64,000 nt of DNA from JBQKLI01 sp012798975 (lineage in GTDB: Bacteria > Bacillota > Clostridia > Tissierellales > Peptoniphilaceae), in contig NZ_JBQKLI010000008.1 in assembly GCF_052116305.1 (NCBI RefSeq), positions 1-64,000 of the forward strand, written 5' to 3'. The position numbers were made by a program, and so were the translations under genes. Below the pieces are notes generated by a model. That model made no database searches. It had not been told where the DNA came from and was given only the letters and a program-made list of their open reading frames with translations. Shown piece by piece: positions 1-8,575 of the stretch. How positions within the stretch are numbered: the first letter of the stretch is position 1; each line of letters begins with the position of its first letter.

Positions 1-510
1 GTACTTCACGGAGATAACGGTTCGACTTTGAAAGGAAAAACTCTTAGTGTTCTGTTAACAGAGTTAGGTGTTTTAGAAAGCCATTCAAGACCTCGAGTGA
101 GCAATGATAATTCTCATATAGAATCCTACTTCGGAACTGTAAAAACGCACTACAATTACCCTAAATACGGCTTTAAGAGTGTGAACTCTGCACAAGAATG
201 GGTCAATGAATTTATAGAAACCTACAACAATGAACCTCACAAATCACTAGATCATGTAACGCCAAATCAAAGACATAAACTAGAAGATCGAGAGATAAAA
301 AAGAAACGAAAAAAAGTATTAGAAGAATTTCAAAAGAAACATCCAGAACGATTTCCAAATGGAATTCGATCCTACACAATGGAAAGATCAGTGTGTTTAA
401 TTCCAATGGATGATAAAGATATTCAAGAGATTCTGCAAGAAAATGATGAGTTTAGATCTTACTATCAAATTCCTGCAAATGAACCTCTAGAATTAGTTGA
501 AATATTGTAA
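1..510 (+). CDS. IS3-family (IS150-like) transposase OrfB, 5'-truncated by window edge
   Basis: The frame is open from the first base of the window. It begins VLHGDNGS, which fits the second aspartate block of the DDE (rve) integrase core. The downstream stretch HIESYFGTVKTH has the spacing and wording of the glutamate helix, and NEPHKSLDHVTPNQ is the typical IS3/IS150 C-terminal block. About 90 further charged residues follow. The enzyme would cut and join the ends of its own insertion sequence. Only the C-terminal part is visible, so intactness cannot be judged. A terminal-repeat-like sequence follows directly after the stop. Family assignment is by motif recognition; the exact IS name is unknown. 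Confidence 0.85.
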   Translation, partial: VLHGDNGSTLKGKTLSVLLTELGVLESHSRPRVSNDNSHIESYFGTVKTHYNYPKYGFKSVNSAQEWVNEFIETYNNEPHKSLDHVTPNQRHKLEDREIKKKRKKVLEEFQKKHPERFPNGIRSYTMERSVCLIPMDDKDIQEILQENDEFRSYYQIPANEPLELVEIL

Positions 511-535
511 AAGAAATCCGTCAACTACCTTGACA
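511..535. repeat. Right terminal inverted repeat of the IS3-type element
   Basis: Immediately after the transposase stop, the sequence AATCCGTCAACTACCTTGACA ends in CA. Read from the other side it starts TGTCAAGGTAGTTGACGG, the usual shape of an IS3-family terminus. The partner end lies outside the window, so the pairing cannot be tested here. Confidence 0.6.
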
Positions 536-573
536 CCCATCGCTTCCCTCTTTCACACTCCACACTCCTCTTT
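536..573 (-). repeat. Fragment of interspersed repeat (CTCTTTCACACTCC end)
   Basis: CCCTCTTTCACACTCCACACTCC is close to the reverse complement of the GTGTGAAAGAGGGGAG end found at many other sites in this window. It abuts the IS terminus, which suggests the insertion sequence landed in or next to a copy of the repeat. Confidence 0.5.
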
Positions 574-607
574 AGTCTTATGTTATACTCAAGTCAGGTG
601 AGGTATT

Positions 608-1666
608 ATGAAGGATTCTTTAAATTTTTTACATTTTGATTTGGATGCATTTTTTGCTTCCTGCGAGGAGCTGGAGCATCCAGAGCTGAAGGGTAACCCT
701 ATGGTTGTTGGGGGAAGAAGCCGTCGGGGGATTATTACTACAGCGAATTATGAAGCTAGGAAATACGGACTTCATTCTGCGATGCCGATTTTTCAGGCAA
801 AAAGTCTTTGTCCCCATGTGATTATCGTTCCCACAAGACATCATTTTTACAGCAAAAAAAGCGCTGAGGTATTCGAGATTCTTTATAGATTTTCTCCTCG
901 AATCGAGAAAATGTCTGTCGATGAAGGGGCTATGGATATTAGCGGTATTGATCTGGAACCTGAGGTTTTAGCCGAAAGGATTCAGGAAAGGGTGTATCGT
1001 GAAACGGGGCTTACTCTATCAATCGGAATCAGCTATAACAAGTTTTTAGCAAAGCTTGCCAGCGACTGGAATAAACCCAGCGGTGTGATGGTTATCACAA
1101 AAGAGATGATGCCGGAGTTTCTGCTGCCTCTTCCTGTGGGAAAAGTGGCAGGGGTAGGAAGAAAAACAGAGAAGAAGCTTCAGGGTATGGGAATTTACTT
1201 AGTGTCGGATTTAATGGAGATCCCTGGAGATACCTTGGTGTATCATTTTGGGAAACAAGGGCAGATAATGTATGACCGCATTCGGGGGATCGATCTTCGA
1301 AAGGTAGAGACAGACCGGGTAAGGAAGTCCTTAGGAATCGAGCGGACCTATGAAAAGGATCTTAATAACCGTGAAGAAATGAAAGAGATTTTGAAAACCT
1401 ACTGCGCAGAGCTGGAAGAAGATTTAAAGAGACATCATGTTGTAGGAAAAACCGTATCTTTGAAGATCAAATACTATGATTTTACCGCCTTCACAAGAAA
1501 TTTTACATTAATGGAGTATACCAGAGATGCGGAGGAGATCTATCAAAAAATAGAGTATTTATTTGACGGGCTCATGATTAAAAAACCGGTTCGCCTTATG
1601 GGCGTAACGATGAATCAGCTGCGGGATGACGATATCGAACAGCTTCGTTTTACTGATTTGTTTTGA
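608..1666 (+). CDS. dinB: DNA polymerase IV (Y-family)
   Basis: This is a 352-residue Y-family translesion polymerase, the usual length. The first metal-binding block is HFDLDAFFAS (D11). The second acidic block is SVDEGAMDI at about 103-111, in which the usual AYLD of SIDEAYLD reads GAMD. The thumb and little-finger regions follow, including the helix-hairpin-helix wording VGKVAGVGRKTEKKLQGMGI. The start ATG at 608 follows a GGTGAGG box. Known role of the family: error-prone bypass of template lesions, held at the fork by the sliding clamp. The gene stands alone, with an insertion-sequence remnant upstream and a strong hairpin terminator about 50 bp downstream. Confidence 0.93.
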   Translation: MKDSLNFLHFDLDAFFASCEELEHPELKGNPMVVGGRSRRGIITTANYEARKYGLHSAMPIFQAKSLCPHVIIVPTRHHFYSKKSAEVFEILYRFSPRIEKMSVDEGAMDISGIDLEPEVLAERIQERVYRETGLTLSIGISYNKFLAKLASDWNKPSGVMVITKEMMPEFLLPLPVGKVAGVGRKTEKKLQGMGIYLVSDLMEIPGDTLVYHFGKQGQIMYDRIRGIDLRKVETDRVRKSLGIERTYEKDLNNREEMKEILKTYCAELEEDLKRHHVVGKTVSLKIKYYDFTAFTRNFTLMEYTRDAEEIYQKIEYLFDGLMIKKPVRLMGVTMNQLRDDDIEQLRFTDLF

Positions 1667-1925
1667 GGGGAAATGAGAGGGAGCAGGTTGTAGGGAATAG
1701 GCAGTAGGGATTGAGAACTTTTGAGCCAAAGGCTCAAAAGTTTTCTTAATATCAAAAAACACAGAAAGAATCTGTTAGTAACATTTATGATTATAATCAA
1801 AGAGCTTTTGATTTTATTAAACACTCATAAAAGAGATTGTTTTCTAAAATGTAGAAAATAAGTGTTTTTCTTATTTTCGTCTATCCCTATCTCCTAATTC
1901 CTACAACCTATTTCCTTCTTTTACA
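1667..1925. repeat. Interspersed repeat, family B, with inverted ends
   Basis: The left edge contains CAGGTTGTAGGGAATAGG. The right edge, CTATCCCTATCTCCTAATTCCTACAACC, is its approximate inverted copy. The same pieces recur at 13.1, 15.3, 26.1 and 50.4 kb. Inside are the dinB terminator and a GAAAATAAG/CTTATTTTC hairpin (about 1853-1875) that is also present at 7.61 kb. No coding potential is seen. Confidence 0.6.
1714..1745 (+). terminator. Rho-independent terminator after dinB
   Basis: AACTTTTGAGCC and GGCTCAAAAGTT form a perfect 12-bp stem around an AAA loop, followed by TTC. The A-rich and T-rich flanks make it workable in both directions. Confidence 0.7.
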
Positions 1926-1926
1926 T

Positions 1927-1955
1927 AAAAAAACCAGCCGAAAGGCTGGTTTTTT
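1927..1955 (-). terminator. Terminator after iorB
   Basis: CCAGCC-GAAA-GGCTGG stem with A and T runs on both sides, directly after the iorB stop codon. The core is identical to the terminator at 7760-7785. Confidence 0.8.
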
Positions 1956-2526
1956 ACTCATAGTTATAGCCTAGATCAAAGGCTTTAAAGTTCATTTCGT
2001 GGAAACGTTCCGGGATATTTCTTTTCATAATATCTTTCCAGTCGATATCTTCCAGTTCCATTACTTTTACAAGCTGACCGAGCATAACGATATTTGTTGC
2101 TTTTTCCGAACCTGCTTTTTTGGCAAGGCCGGAGGCTTTTATAAGCATAACATTATCCGTATAATCGTACAGAATTTCGTCGAGATCTTTAGGATATTCG
2201 GCAAAACCGGAAAGGACAGGCATAGGTTCGATTTTTGTATCGTTGATAATAACATGGCCTTTTGGATTCAGCTTTGATAAATAGCGTACAGCTTCAAGTT
2301 TTTCAAATGAGATTAAAAGATCTGCATCTCCATCTTCGATAGAAGGGGAGTAGACTTTATCGCCGTAAACGATTTGAGTTGTAACGGATCCGCCTCTCTG
2401 AGCCATTCCATGAATCTCGCTCATTTTGACATCATACCCTTTTTCAGCAAATCCATAGCAAAGGATTTTCGATACTAGGATTGTTCCTTGACCGCCTACG
2501 CCGACTAGTAATATTTTATTTTCCAT
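1954..2526 (-). CDS. iorB: Indolepyruvate oxidoreductase, beta subunit
   Basis: About 190 residues, matching the pyruvate-ferredoxin oxidoreductase gamma-type domain. It starts MENKILLVGVGGQGTILVSK and continues with SEIHGMAQRGGSVTTQIVYG, the signature of IorB. Together with IorA it oxidatively decarboxylates indolepyruvate and other aryl 2-oxo acids from aromatic amino-acid transamination, making acyl-CoA and reduced ferredoxin in the cytoplasm (family knowledge). The start at 2526 is chosen because a GGAGGACT ribosome binding site precedes it. The reading frame stays open further upstream, but that stretch lies inside iorA. The gene overlaps the iorA end by 11 bp, so the two are translationally coupled. 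Confidence 0.93.
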   Translation of the reverse strand: MENKILLVGVGGQGTILVSKILCYGFAEKGYDVKMSEIHGMAQRGGSVTTQIVYGDKVYSPSIEDGDADLLISFEKLEAVRYLSKLNPKGHVIINDTKIEPMPVLSGFAEYPKDLDEILYDYTDNVMLIKASGLAKKAGSEKATNIVMLGQLVKVMELEDIDWKDIMKRNIPERFHEMNFKAFDLGYNYE

Positions 2527-4303
2527 TATAGTCCTCCATCTGTTGAATTGCTCCTGTAGGGCAGACTTGGGAACAGATTGAACATCCGTTGCACTGTGTT
2601 TTATCAATAACGGATACACCTTTCATAGAAATAGCAGGGCATCCTACATCAAGGCAGTATTTGCAGGAGATACAAACCATAGGATCGACTTTGCATTTCA
2701 AATGTGCTCTTTGTTTCATGATATCTTTAATCAAAGCACATTCTCTTTTGGAAACAAGGACAAAGGGTCCTTCTGATTCGTAAGCGATACGAACGGCATT
2801 TTCAGTTGCTTTAAGATCATATGGATCAAATTCTACAATTCTATTTTCAGGAATTCCGCAGCCTTTGCAGACAGCTTTGATATCCACGACATTTGCAATC
2901 TCGCCTTTTAGATTTTTTCCGGTGCTTGGATTATCTTGATGGCCGGTCATAGCTGTAATAGAGTTGTCTAAGATGACAGCTACCATATTCGTATTGCTGT
3001 AAACCATATCGACAAGACCTGTAATTCCAGAATGGAAGAAGGTACTGTCTCCTACAAAACCAAATACTTTTTTGTTTGTGATTCCTGCGGCTTTAAAAGC
3101 TCTTTCAAATCCGATCCCTGCAGAGAAGCCTGCACCCATGCAGATAACCGTATCTCCGATCGATAAGGGAGGTGCCATACCTAATGTATAACAGCCGATA
3201 TCCGATGTCGAAACGATAGAATCTTTGTATTTCGAAATCTCATAGAAGATTCCTCTATGAGGGCATCCAGGACAAAGGCTTGGGGGCCTGTTTGGAATGT
3301 CTTGTTCGGATTCTTTTGGAGTTTTAAGATCTTCTGTTTTTCCATAGACTGCATCTTGAATGATTTGAGGATTTAATTCTCCGCAGATAGGGAAAATTTC
3401 TTTTCCGATACATTCAATGCCCATTGCTTTTGCAAATTCTTCCATATAAGGTTCGTTTTCTTCAACAATGTAAAGTGTGTCTACATTTTCAGAGAACTCT
3501 TTAAATAATTTGTCTGGAAGAGGATAAGAAAAGCCTACTTTCAAATAAGAAGCATTTTCTCCAAATACAGAGCGAGCGTGGTTATAAGCCATTCCATTGG
3601 TAATAACGCCTATTTTTTTATCATTATATTCTATTCTGTTTAAGAAAGTATTGTTAGAATACTCTCTCATAGCAGGAATTCTTTCGGTTTCCATTTCCAC
3701 ATGTTTCGGGCGGGAGTTTGCAGGAACCATTATGTATTTTTTAATATCTTTTTCGTACTCTTTGTAAGGAGCTTCTATTCGGTCTTTGAATTCTACTAGA
3801 GATTTCGAATGGGAGACTCGTGTGGTTAATCTTAAGATAACGACTGTGTCGAATTTTTCCGAGATTTCAAAAGCTTCTTTCATATAATCGATACACTCTT
3901 GAGAATCTGCAGGTTCAACTAAAGCTACTTTGGCATGTTTCGCATAATACCGGTTGTCTTGTTCGTTTTGAGAAGAGGGCATACCGGGTTCATCGGCTAC
4001 TACAATTACTAGACCGGCATTCACCCCTTCGTAAGCGATGGTGAACAGCGGATCTGCCGCTACATTCAGTCCTACATGCTTCATGGTACACATAGAACGC
4101 ACTCCGCCGATGGCGCTTCCGCAAACTTCTTCCAGTGCTACTTTCTCGTTCGGAGCCCAGTCGGCCCTGATTTCAGGATATCTTTTTCCGATACTTTCTA
4201 AAATTTCTGTACTGGGTGTTCCAGGATATCCGCTTGCTATTACTACTCCGGCCTCATAGGCCCCTCTGGCAATTCCCTCGTTGCCAGTTAATATCATTTT
4301 CAA
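2516..4303 (-). CDS. iorA: Indolepyruvate ferredoxin oxidoreductase, alpha subunit
   Basis: 595 residues. An N-terminal pyrimidine-binding domain (GNEGIARGAYEAGVVIASGYPGTPSTE, in parts) is followed by a thiamin-diphosphate domain with GDSTFFHSGITG. A C-terminal ferredoxin-like region (about 535-590) carries cysteine clusters CISCKYCLDVGC and CNGCSICSQVCP for two 4Fe-4S clusters. The start used is a TTG about 7 bases after AGAGGTG. An ATG two codons later is the alternative, but its spacing is long. It is the catalytic partner of IorB and is transcribed from a good promoter at 4375-4403. Presence of the pair points to amino-acid fermentation. Confidence 0.94.
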   Translation of the reverse strand: MKMILTGNEGIARGAYEAGVVIASGYPGTPSTEILESIGKRYPEIRADWAPNEKVALEEVCGSAIGGVRSMCTMKHVGLNVAADPLFTIAYEGVNAGLVIVVADEPGMPSSQNEQDNRYYAKHAKVALVEPADSQECIDYMKEAFEISEKFDTVVILRLTTRVSHSKSLVEFKDRIEAPYKEYEKDIKKYIMVPANSRPKHVEMETERIPAMREYSNNTFLNRIEYNDKKIGVITNGMAYNHARSVFGENASYLKVGFSYPLPDKLFKEFSENVDTLYIVEENEPYMEEFAKAMGIECIGKEIFPICGELNPQIIQDAVYGKTEDLKTPKESEQDIPNRPPSLCPGCPHRGIFYEISKYKDSIVSTSDIGCYTLGMAPPLSIGDTVICMGAGFSAGIGFERAFKAAGITNKKVFGFVGDSTFFHSGITGLVDMVYSNTNMVAVILDNSITAMTGHQDNPSTGKNLKGEIANVVDIKAVCKGCGIPENRIVEFDPYDLKATENAVRIAYESEGPFVLVSKRECALIKDIMKQRAHLKCKVDPMVCISCKYCLDVGCPAISMKGVSVIDKTQCNGCSICSQVCPTGAIQQMEDYNGK

Positions 4304-4374
4304 ATGAAATCACCTCTATTACTTTCATTGTTTTATATAAAAAAACTAGTATATCTAATTAGTACGATTTAATA

Positions 4375-4403
4375 ATTATATCAAATACCCCCGTCCTTTA
4401 CAA
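4375..4403 (-). promoter_or_regulatory. Sigma-A-type promoter for iorAB
   Basis: On the minus strand TTGTAA is followed by a 17-bp spacer and a perfect TATAAT. It lies about 75 bp upstream of the iorA start. Confidence 0.65.
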
Positions 4404-4616
4404 TTATAAAGCGGCAAAGGATAAGTTTTTTTTATTTGTTAAATGAAAGAAAAGTAATTGTTATCAGAATATTAAGAAAAATTAAGGGTATTAATAAAAT
4501 ATTTATAGGAAGAGTAGCTATATAAGAGAGAGAATATCTTTTTTAACTCCTATAAAATGGGTATTAATAGTAAAACCGGAAATATTTTATGGATATTCAG
4601 GAAGATACATAATTTC

Positions 4617-4645
4617 TTGACAAATATCTAATAAAATAATATAGG
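4617..4645 (+). promoter_or_regulatory. Sigma-A-type promoter for marR-ftsH
   Basis: TTGACA, 17-bp spacer, TATAGG, about 27 bp upstream of the MarR start. The rest of the 4304-4671 divergent gap holds AT-rich sequence and the iorAB promoter; no gene is seen. Confidence 0.65.
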
Positions 4646-4671
4646 ACGGTAAAAATTTGGGGGGAAAACAA

Positions 4672-5118
4672 ATGTCATTACGATTAATTAACACAGAAAC
4701 ATCACAATTGATTCGAGAGGTGTCGAGAAAACTGGATTCAATTCTTTTTCCGATTTCGGATAATAACAACTTAACCATTATGAAAATGAAAGTGCTGATG
4801 GAAGTCAGCAAGCAGGGAAGAGTTAATATTGGAGAGATAGGCCAGTCTTTAAGCGTAGCTGGAGGAAATATCTCGAATATGTGTAAAAACTTGGAAAATG
4901 AAGGTTATCTAGTTCGGGAAAGAAGTCAAGACGATGAGCGGGTAGTCGAGGTCAGCTTGACCGATAAAGGGGAAAAAGTACTAGATCAAGTTCGCACTCA
5001 AATCAATGATAAGTATCATCCTTATGATGCGAATATTACAGATAACGAATACAAGTCTATTGTGGATTCTTTAAGAAGTTTAAATAAACATTTAGATAAT
5101 TTACTAGAATACAAATAG
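4672..5118 (+). CDS. MarR-family transcriptional regulator
   Basis: 148 residues with the winged-helix core of MarR proteins. The DNA-reading helix region is VNIGEIGQSLSVAGGNISNMCKNLENEGYL (in parts) and the wing is RSQDDERVVEVSLTDKG, both typical. The ATG at 4672 follows a GGGGGG box; a TTG five codons earlier in the same frame is less likely because it overlaps that box. It is probably a dimeric repressor responding to a small ligand or stress. It lies 24 bp upstream of ftsH with no terminator between, so the two are probably co-transcribed from the 4617 promoter. The ligand is unknown. Confidence 0.88.
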   Translation: MSLRLINTETSQLIREVSRKLDSILFPISDNNNLTIMKMKVLMEVSKQGRVNIGEIGQSLSVAGGNISNMCKNLENEGYLVRERSQDDERVVEVSLTDKGEKVLDQVRTQINDKYHPYDANITDNEYKSIVDSLRSLNKHLDNLLEYK

Positions 5119-5142
5119 ATTGTTTTTTTAGAAGGGAACAAG

Positions 5143-7056
5143 ATGAGCGATAATAAAGATCCAAAAAAAACACCGGGTCCCTTGGGCCCGAAAAATCCAA
5201 GGATAATGACCTATATTATTACGATTGTAATATGGGCTTTGTTTTCAAGTATACTTCTTCCGAATATTGCAGAAAGAAGTATTGAAAAAGTACCTTATAA
5301 TCAGTTTATCTCCATGGTGGATAAGGGCGAGGTTGAAAAAGTACAGATCGATGATAAAGTAGTAAGCTTTAACAAAACAGGAGAAGCTGAAGATCAAATT
5401 TATCAAACCGGTCGCGTTCAAGACGATACTTTAACGCAAAGGCTAATTGATAAAGGAGTTACTTTTGAACGAATCGTTCCAAGAGAATTTTCTCCGATCA
5501 TCACCTTTTTACTGCAGTTTATCCTGCCTATGGTATTAATATTCGGGCTGTTGAGTTTATTATCGAAAAGTATGATAAAAAAAATGGGTTCCGGTTCCAT
5601 GAATTTTGGAAAGAGCAATGCGAAAATTTATGTAGAGACGGAAAACAGCAAGACTTTTGGGGATGTAGCAGGACAAACAGAAGCAAAAGAGGATCTATTG
5701 GAAATTGTTAATTTTCTTCATGATCCAGGGAAATATACTCAAATCGGAGCAGTACTTCCAAAGGGAGTTCTTTTAGTCGGACCTCCAGGAACAGGAAAGA
5801 CACTTTTAGCCAGAGCCGTAGCCGGCGAGGCTAAAGTTCCATTCTTCTCGATTTCCGGTTCAGAATTTGTTGAAATGTTTGTAGGAATGGGAGCTTCTAA
5901 GGTTAGAGATCTTTTTAAGCAGGCAAAAGAGAAAGCTCCATGTATTATATTCATTGATGAAATTGATGCGATTGGAAAAAGAAGAGATGTGTCCGGATTC
6001 AGCTCCAACGATGAACGGGAACAGACATTAAATCAGCTTTTAAGTGAAATGGACGGTTTTGACGGCAATGAAGGTATTGTTATTTTAGCTGCAACGAATA
6101 GACCGGAAATTCTAGATCCTGCACTAACAAGACCGGGCCGTTTCGACCGAAGAGTTCCTGTAGAATTGTCGGATCTTAAAGGCAGAGAAGAAATTCTAAA
6201 GGTACATGCGAAAAAAGTAAAAACAGAAGAGGCTATAAATTACCGAGATATAGCACTTTTAACTGCAGGGGCAAGCGGTGCGCAGCTGGCCAATATTATC
6301 AATGAAGCAGCACTTCGAGCTGTGAAAAACGGTAGAGACAAAGTATCCCAAGAAGATTTGCAAGAGTCGGTAGAAGTGGTTATTGCTGGGCAGCAGAAAA
6401 AAGGCATGGTTATTTCTCCGAAAGAAAAAGAACTGATCGCATATCATGAAGTAGGCCATGCACTGGTAGCGGCGATGCAGACCCATTCTGCTCCCGTAAC
6501 GAAGATTACTATTATTCCAAGAACCAGCGGTGCCTTGGGGTATACGATGCAGGTAGATCAGGAAGAAAAATTCTTGATGAGCAAAGAAGAAATTTTCAAC
6601 AAAATAGTAACAACTACCGGAGGAAGAGCAGCGGAGGAAGTTGTTTTCAATACGAAAACGACAGGTGCTTCCAATGATATCGAGCAGATTACAAAAATGG
6701 CACGAGCCATGGTTACACAATACGGGATGAGCGATGAATTTGGAATGGTACAGTTAGAGTCCGGCCAAAGCAAATATATGGGCGGCGGTACGAATTCTAT
6801 GGCTTCACAGCGAAAAGCTTCTGAAATCGATGATGAAGTGGAAGGAATCATTAAGTCAGCCCATGAAAAGGCGAAAAAGATTTTAGAAGACAATATCGAC
6901 AAGCTCCATGAGATCTCGAAATTCTTAATCCAAGAAGAAACGATCACTGGAGAACAATTTATGAACATTCTAGATCTTGAAGATACGGATAATTCAGAAG
7001 AAGTTCATGCAAATTCAGAGATTGAGAAAGACAATATAGCAATAAAAGAAGATTAA
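5143..7056 (+). CDS. ftsH: ATP-dependent zinc metalloprotease FtsH
   Basis: 637 residues, a normal FtsH length. Two N-terminal membrane segments (about 22-42 and 120-142) flank an extracytoplasmic FtsH-ext domain. The AAA+ domain has Walker A GPPGTGKT at 213-220, Walker B IIFIDEIDAIG, and the second region of homology. The M41 protease domain has zinc site HEVGH at 435-439. The tail is acidic. Known role: membrane-anchored hexamer degrading misfolded membrane proteins and some regulators. The ATG at 5143 follows an AGAAGGG box. The gene lies behind a MarR regulator rather than the common tilS-hpt context. Confidence 0.96.
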   Translation: MSDNKDPKKTPGPLGPKNPRIMTYIITIVIWALFSSILLPNIAERSIEKVPYNQFISMVDKGEVEKVQIDDKVVSFNKTGEAEDQIYQTGRVQDDTLTQRLIDKGVTFERIVPREFSPIITFLLQFILPMVLIFGLLSLLSKSMIKKMGSGSMNFGKSNAKIYVETENSKTFGDVAGQTEAKEDLLEIVNFLHDPGKYTQIGAVLPKGVLLVGPPGTGKTLLARAVAGEAKVPFFSISGSEFVEMFVGMGASKVRDLFKQAKEKAPCIIFIDEIDAIGKRRDVSGFSSNDEREQTLNQLLSEMDGFDGNEGIVILAATNRPEILDPALTRPGRFDRRVPVELSDLKGREEILKVHAKKVKTEEAINYRDIALLTAGASGAQLANIINEAALRAVKNGRDKVSQEDLQESVEVVIAGQQKKGMVISPKEKELIAYHEVGHALVAAMQTHSAPVTKITIIPRTSGALGYTMQVDQEEKFLMSKEEIFNKIVTTTGGRAAEEVVFNTKTTGASNDIEQITKMARAMVTQYGMSDEFGMVQLESGQSKYMGGGTNSMASQRKASEIDDEVEGIIKSAHEKAKKILEDNIDKLHEISKFLIQEETITGEQFMNILDLEDTDNSEEVHANSEIEKDNIAIKED

Positions 7057-7082
7057 AAAAGGCAGGTTTAACCTGTCTTTTC
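7056..7082 (+). terminator. Terminator after ftsH
   Basis: AAGGCAGGT-TTA-ACCTGTCTTTT hairpin with one G-U pair and a T run, starting at the ftsH stop. Confidence 0.7.
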
Positions 7083-7123
7083 GCTTATAAAATATAAATA
7101 TGGGTTGGATAAGGGGATGTAAA

Positions 7124-7552
7124 ATGAGAAAAAAGATTATCCTTAGTATTGCTTTTGCAGTGATACTTGCGGTAGCTGTGTTTATGATTTTGGAATGGAG
7201 GAAGACGGATTATCAGAAAATTGTAGATCATTTTAATAAAGAATCTGTGGAAGAAATCAATAAAAGAATCGAAGACAAGGATTCTTTTATTATTTATATT
7301 GGTTCAGAAGAATGTCCTTATTGTGTAGAATTTGTAAAATTATTAGGAAATAAATACAAAGAAAAGAAATTTGAAATGACTTATTTGGATGAAAAAAAGG
7401 GAGATACTCTAGAAAATATTCAAGCATTTAGAGAACAATACGGTATAGGATTTATACCCAGGGTGCTTGTGGTAAAAGAGGGAATAGTATCGGCTCCAGA
7501 AACTCCCGAAAATCAAGAAGAAGTCAATCGATTCATTGATGAAAATTTCTGA
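7124..7552 (+). CDS. Membrane-anchored thioredoxin-like protein
   Basis: 142 residues. An N-terminal hydrophobic segment (KIILSIAFAVILAVAVFMIL, about 4-23) anchors or exports the protein. A thioredoxin-like fold follows with the redox motif SEECPYCVEF (CPYC) and a late cis-proline region FIPRVLVV. It resembles the bacteriocin transport accessory/TrxA-like group in Gram-positives, which act as extracytoplasmic thiol-disulfide proteins. The ATG at 7124 is preferred because AGGGGAT precedes it; another in-frame start at 7100 lacks a site. No bacteriocin genes are nearby, so the partner is unknown. Confidence 0.75.
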   Translation: MRKKIILSIAFAVILAVAVFMILEWRKTDYQKIVDHFNKESVEEINKRIEDKDSFIIYIGSEECPYCVEFVKLLGNKYKEKKFEMTYLDEKKGDTLENIQAFREQYGIGFIPRVLVVKEGIVSAPETPENQEEVNRFIDENF

Positions 7553-7573
7553 AATAAGAAATCATTTAAAAAA

Positions 7574-7640
7574 TGTGAAGTGTGAAAGAGGGGAGAGGGG
7601 AGTTGTGGACGAAAATAAGAAGAATGCTTATTTTCTACGT
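7574..7640 (+). repeat. Interspersed repeat, family A end plus hairpin
   Basis: Contains GTGTGAAAGAGGGGAGAGGG and then GTTGT, the commonest form of this repeat end. A hairpin GAAAATAAG/CTTATTTTC (about 7611-7635) follows, shared with 1853-1875. The rest of the gap to 7757 is AT-rich and shows no gene. Confidence 0.6.
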
Positions 7641-7759
7641 TTGAAAAAGCAAGTTTTTTTGCTGTTTAAATATCAGTATATATTACTCAAGAATTATGAA
7701 AGTGAATTCTGATAAAAATAAATGTAAAGCTTTGCAGCTCTTCTACAGTAGTAAAACTC

Positions 7760-7785
7760 AAAAACCAGCCGAAAGGCTGGTTTTT
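7760..7785 (-). terminator. Terminator for the ECF S-component gene
   Basis: CCAGCC-GAAA-GGCTGG stem with T run on the minus strand. The core is identical to the iorB terminator at 1927-1955. Confidence 0.75.
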
Positions 7786-7794
7786 AATTCTTTG

Positions 7795-7840
7795 CCAGGT
7801 TGTGAAGGGATCCTGCCTGGGCTGCTATGCAGACCGCCTA
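7795..7840 (-). repeat. Stop-codon-linked GC hairpin cassette (short variant)
   Basis: Read on the minus strand, the stop TAG of the upstream gene is the first triplet of TAGGCGGTCTGCATAGCAGC, then CCAGGCAGGATCCC follows. The same layout (TAG or TAA directly running into GGCGGGAT) occurs after five other genes here. Confidence 0.6.
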
Positions 7841-8575
7841 TTTCTTCCACTTCTCATAAGCGGCAGCAATCGGCGGGATAATAATTGTTGCTACGACCAT
7901 TTCCGGGATGCCGTTTGTAATTCCGATCGCTGTCAGTGCGGATAAAGCGGATTCGGCAGGCTGTCCGATGGCTTCCATATATCGTGCTCCGTAGAAAAGG
8001 TATATAGAACCAAGGACCATTACCGTATGGGCAAGGCTTGTAAACATTGTAGTAAACAGCACTTCTGGATTTTGATCTTTCAGTTTTACATTCCAAACCA
8101 AAAGAATGACAGAAGCGATTAATAAAAGAATGGTTGTTAGGATTCCTGCATCCTTTTGAACAGCGTCCCATAGACGATAGATTAGGAATAGAATCATAAT
8201 TGCCCAGATTGCAATGGAAATATATTTAGAGAAGGGCTTCTTTCTCTTTTTAAAATAAAGATAAAGATATCCTGCGATAACGCCTAAAAGGATCCGAGGC
8301 AGTACAGAAACTAAAGGATTCCAGAAAACAAAGGATGTTATTGTGGGGCGCATGTAGGCGTTTGCAAGGCTGTAGAGTCCAAATATCAGTCCTACGGCTC
8401 CTCCAACAAAGGGGCCGCTGGTGATTCCAGCTAAAAGAACCGGAATATGCATAGTTGTAGCATTGATTACGCCGATGGGAATAAGTCCGAGGGGCGTAAG
8501 GCCTAATACGATACAAATCCCGCCTAAAAACCCGATGGTTGTCAATTGTCTAATATTATTTTTCATTTTTTTCAT
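7838..8575 (-). CDS. ECF transporter S component, vitamin-type, substrate unknown
   Basis: 245 residues with about six hydrophobic segments. The N-terminus is basic (KKMKNNIRQ), followed by TIGFLGGICIVLGLTPLG and INATTMHIPVLLAGITSGPF, typical of substrate-binding S components of energy-coupling-factor transporters in the DUF3816-like group. It would bind a vitamin or related compound and use shared EcfAAT modules encoded elsewhere. The start at 8575 follows GGAAAGGAATC. The gene overlaps the preceding peptidase gene by 20 bp. No riboswitch is seen upstream, so the substrate cannot be inferred. The stop codon lies at the edge of a hairpin repeat. Confidence 0.75.
   Translation of the reverse strand: MKKMKNNIRQLTTIGFLGGICIVLGLTPLGLIPIGVINATTMHIPVLLAGITSGPFVGGAVGLIFGLYSLANAYMRPTITSFVFWNPLVSVLPRILLGVIAGYLYLYFKKRKKPFSKYISIAIWAIMILFLIYRLWDAVQKDAGILTTILLLIASVILLVWNVKLKDQNPEVLFTTMFTSLAHTVMVLGSIYLFYGARYMEAIGQPAESALSALTAIGITNGIPEMVVATIIIPPIAAAYEKWKK

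Noticed and set aside
6259..6720. 153-codon open frame on the minus strand within ftsH
   Set aside because: Antisense to the conserved FtsH protease domain, with no recognisable motif.
7838..8575. Thiamin-precursor assignment for the ECF S component
   Set aside because: No TPP riboswitch upstream and no thiamin genes adjacent; substrate left open.
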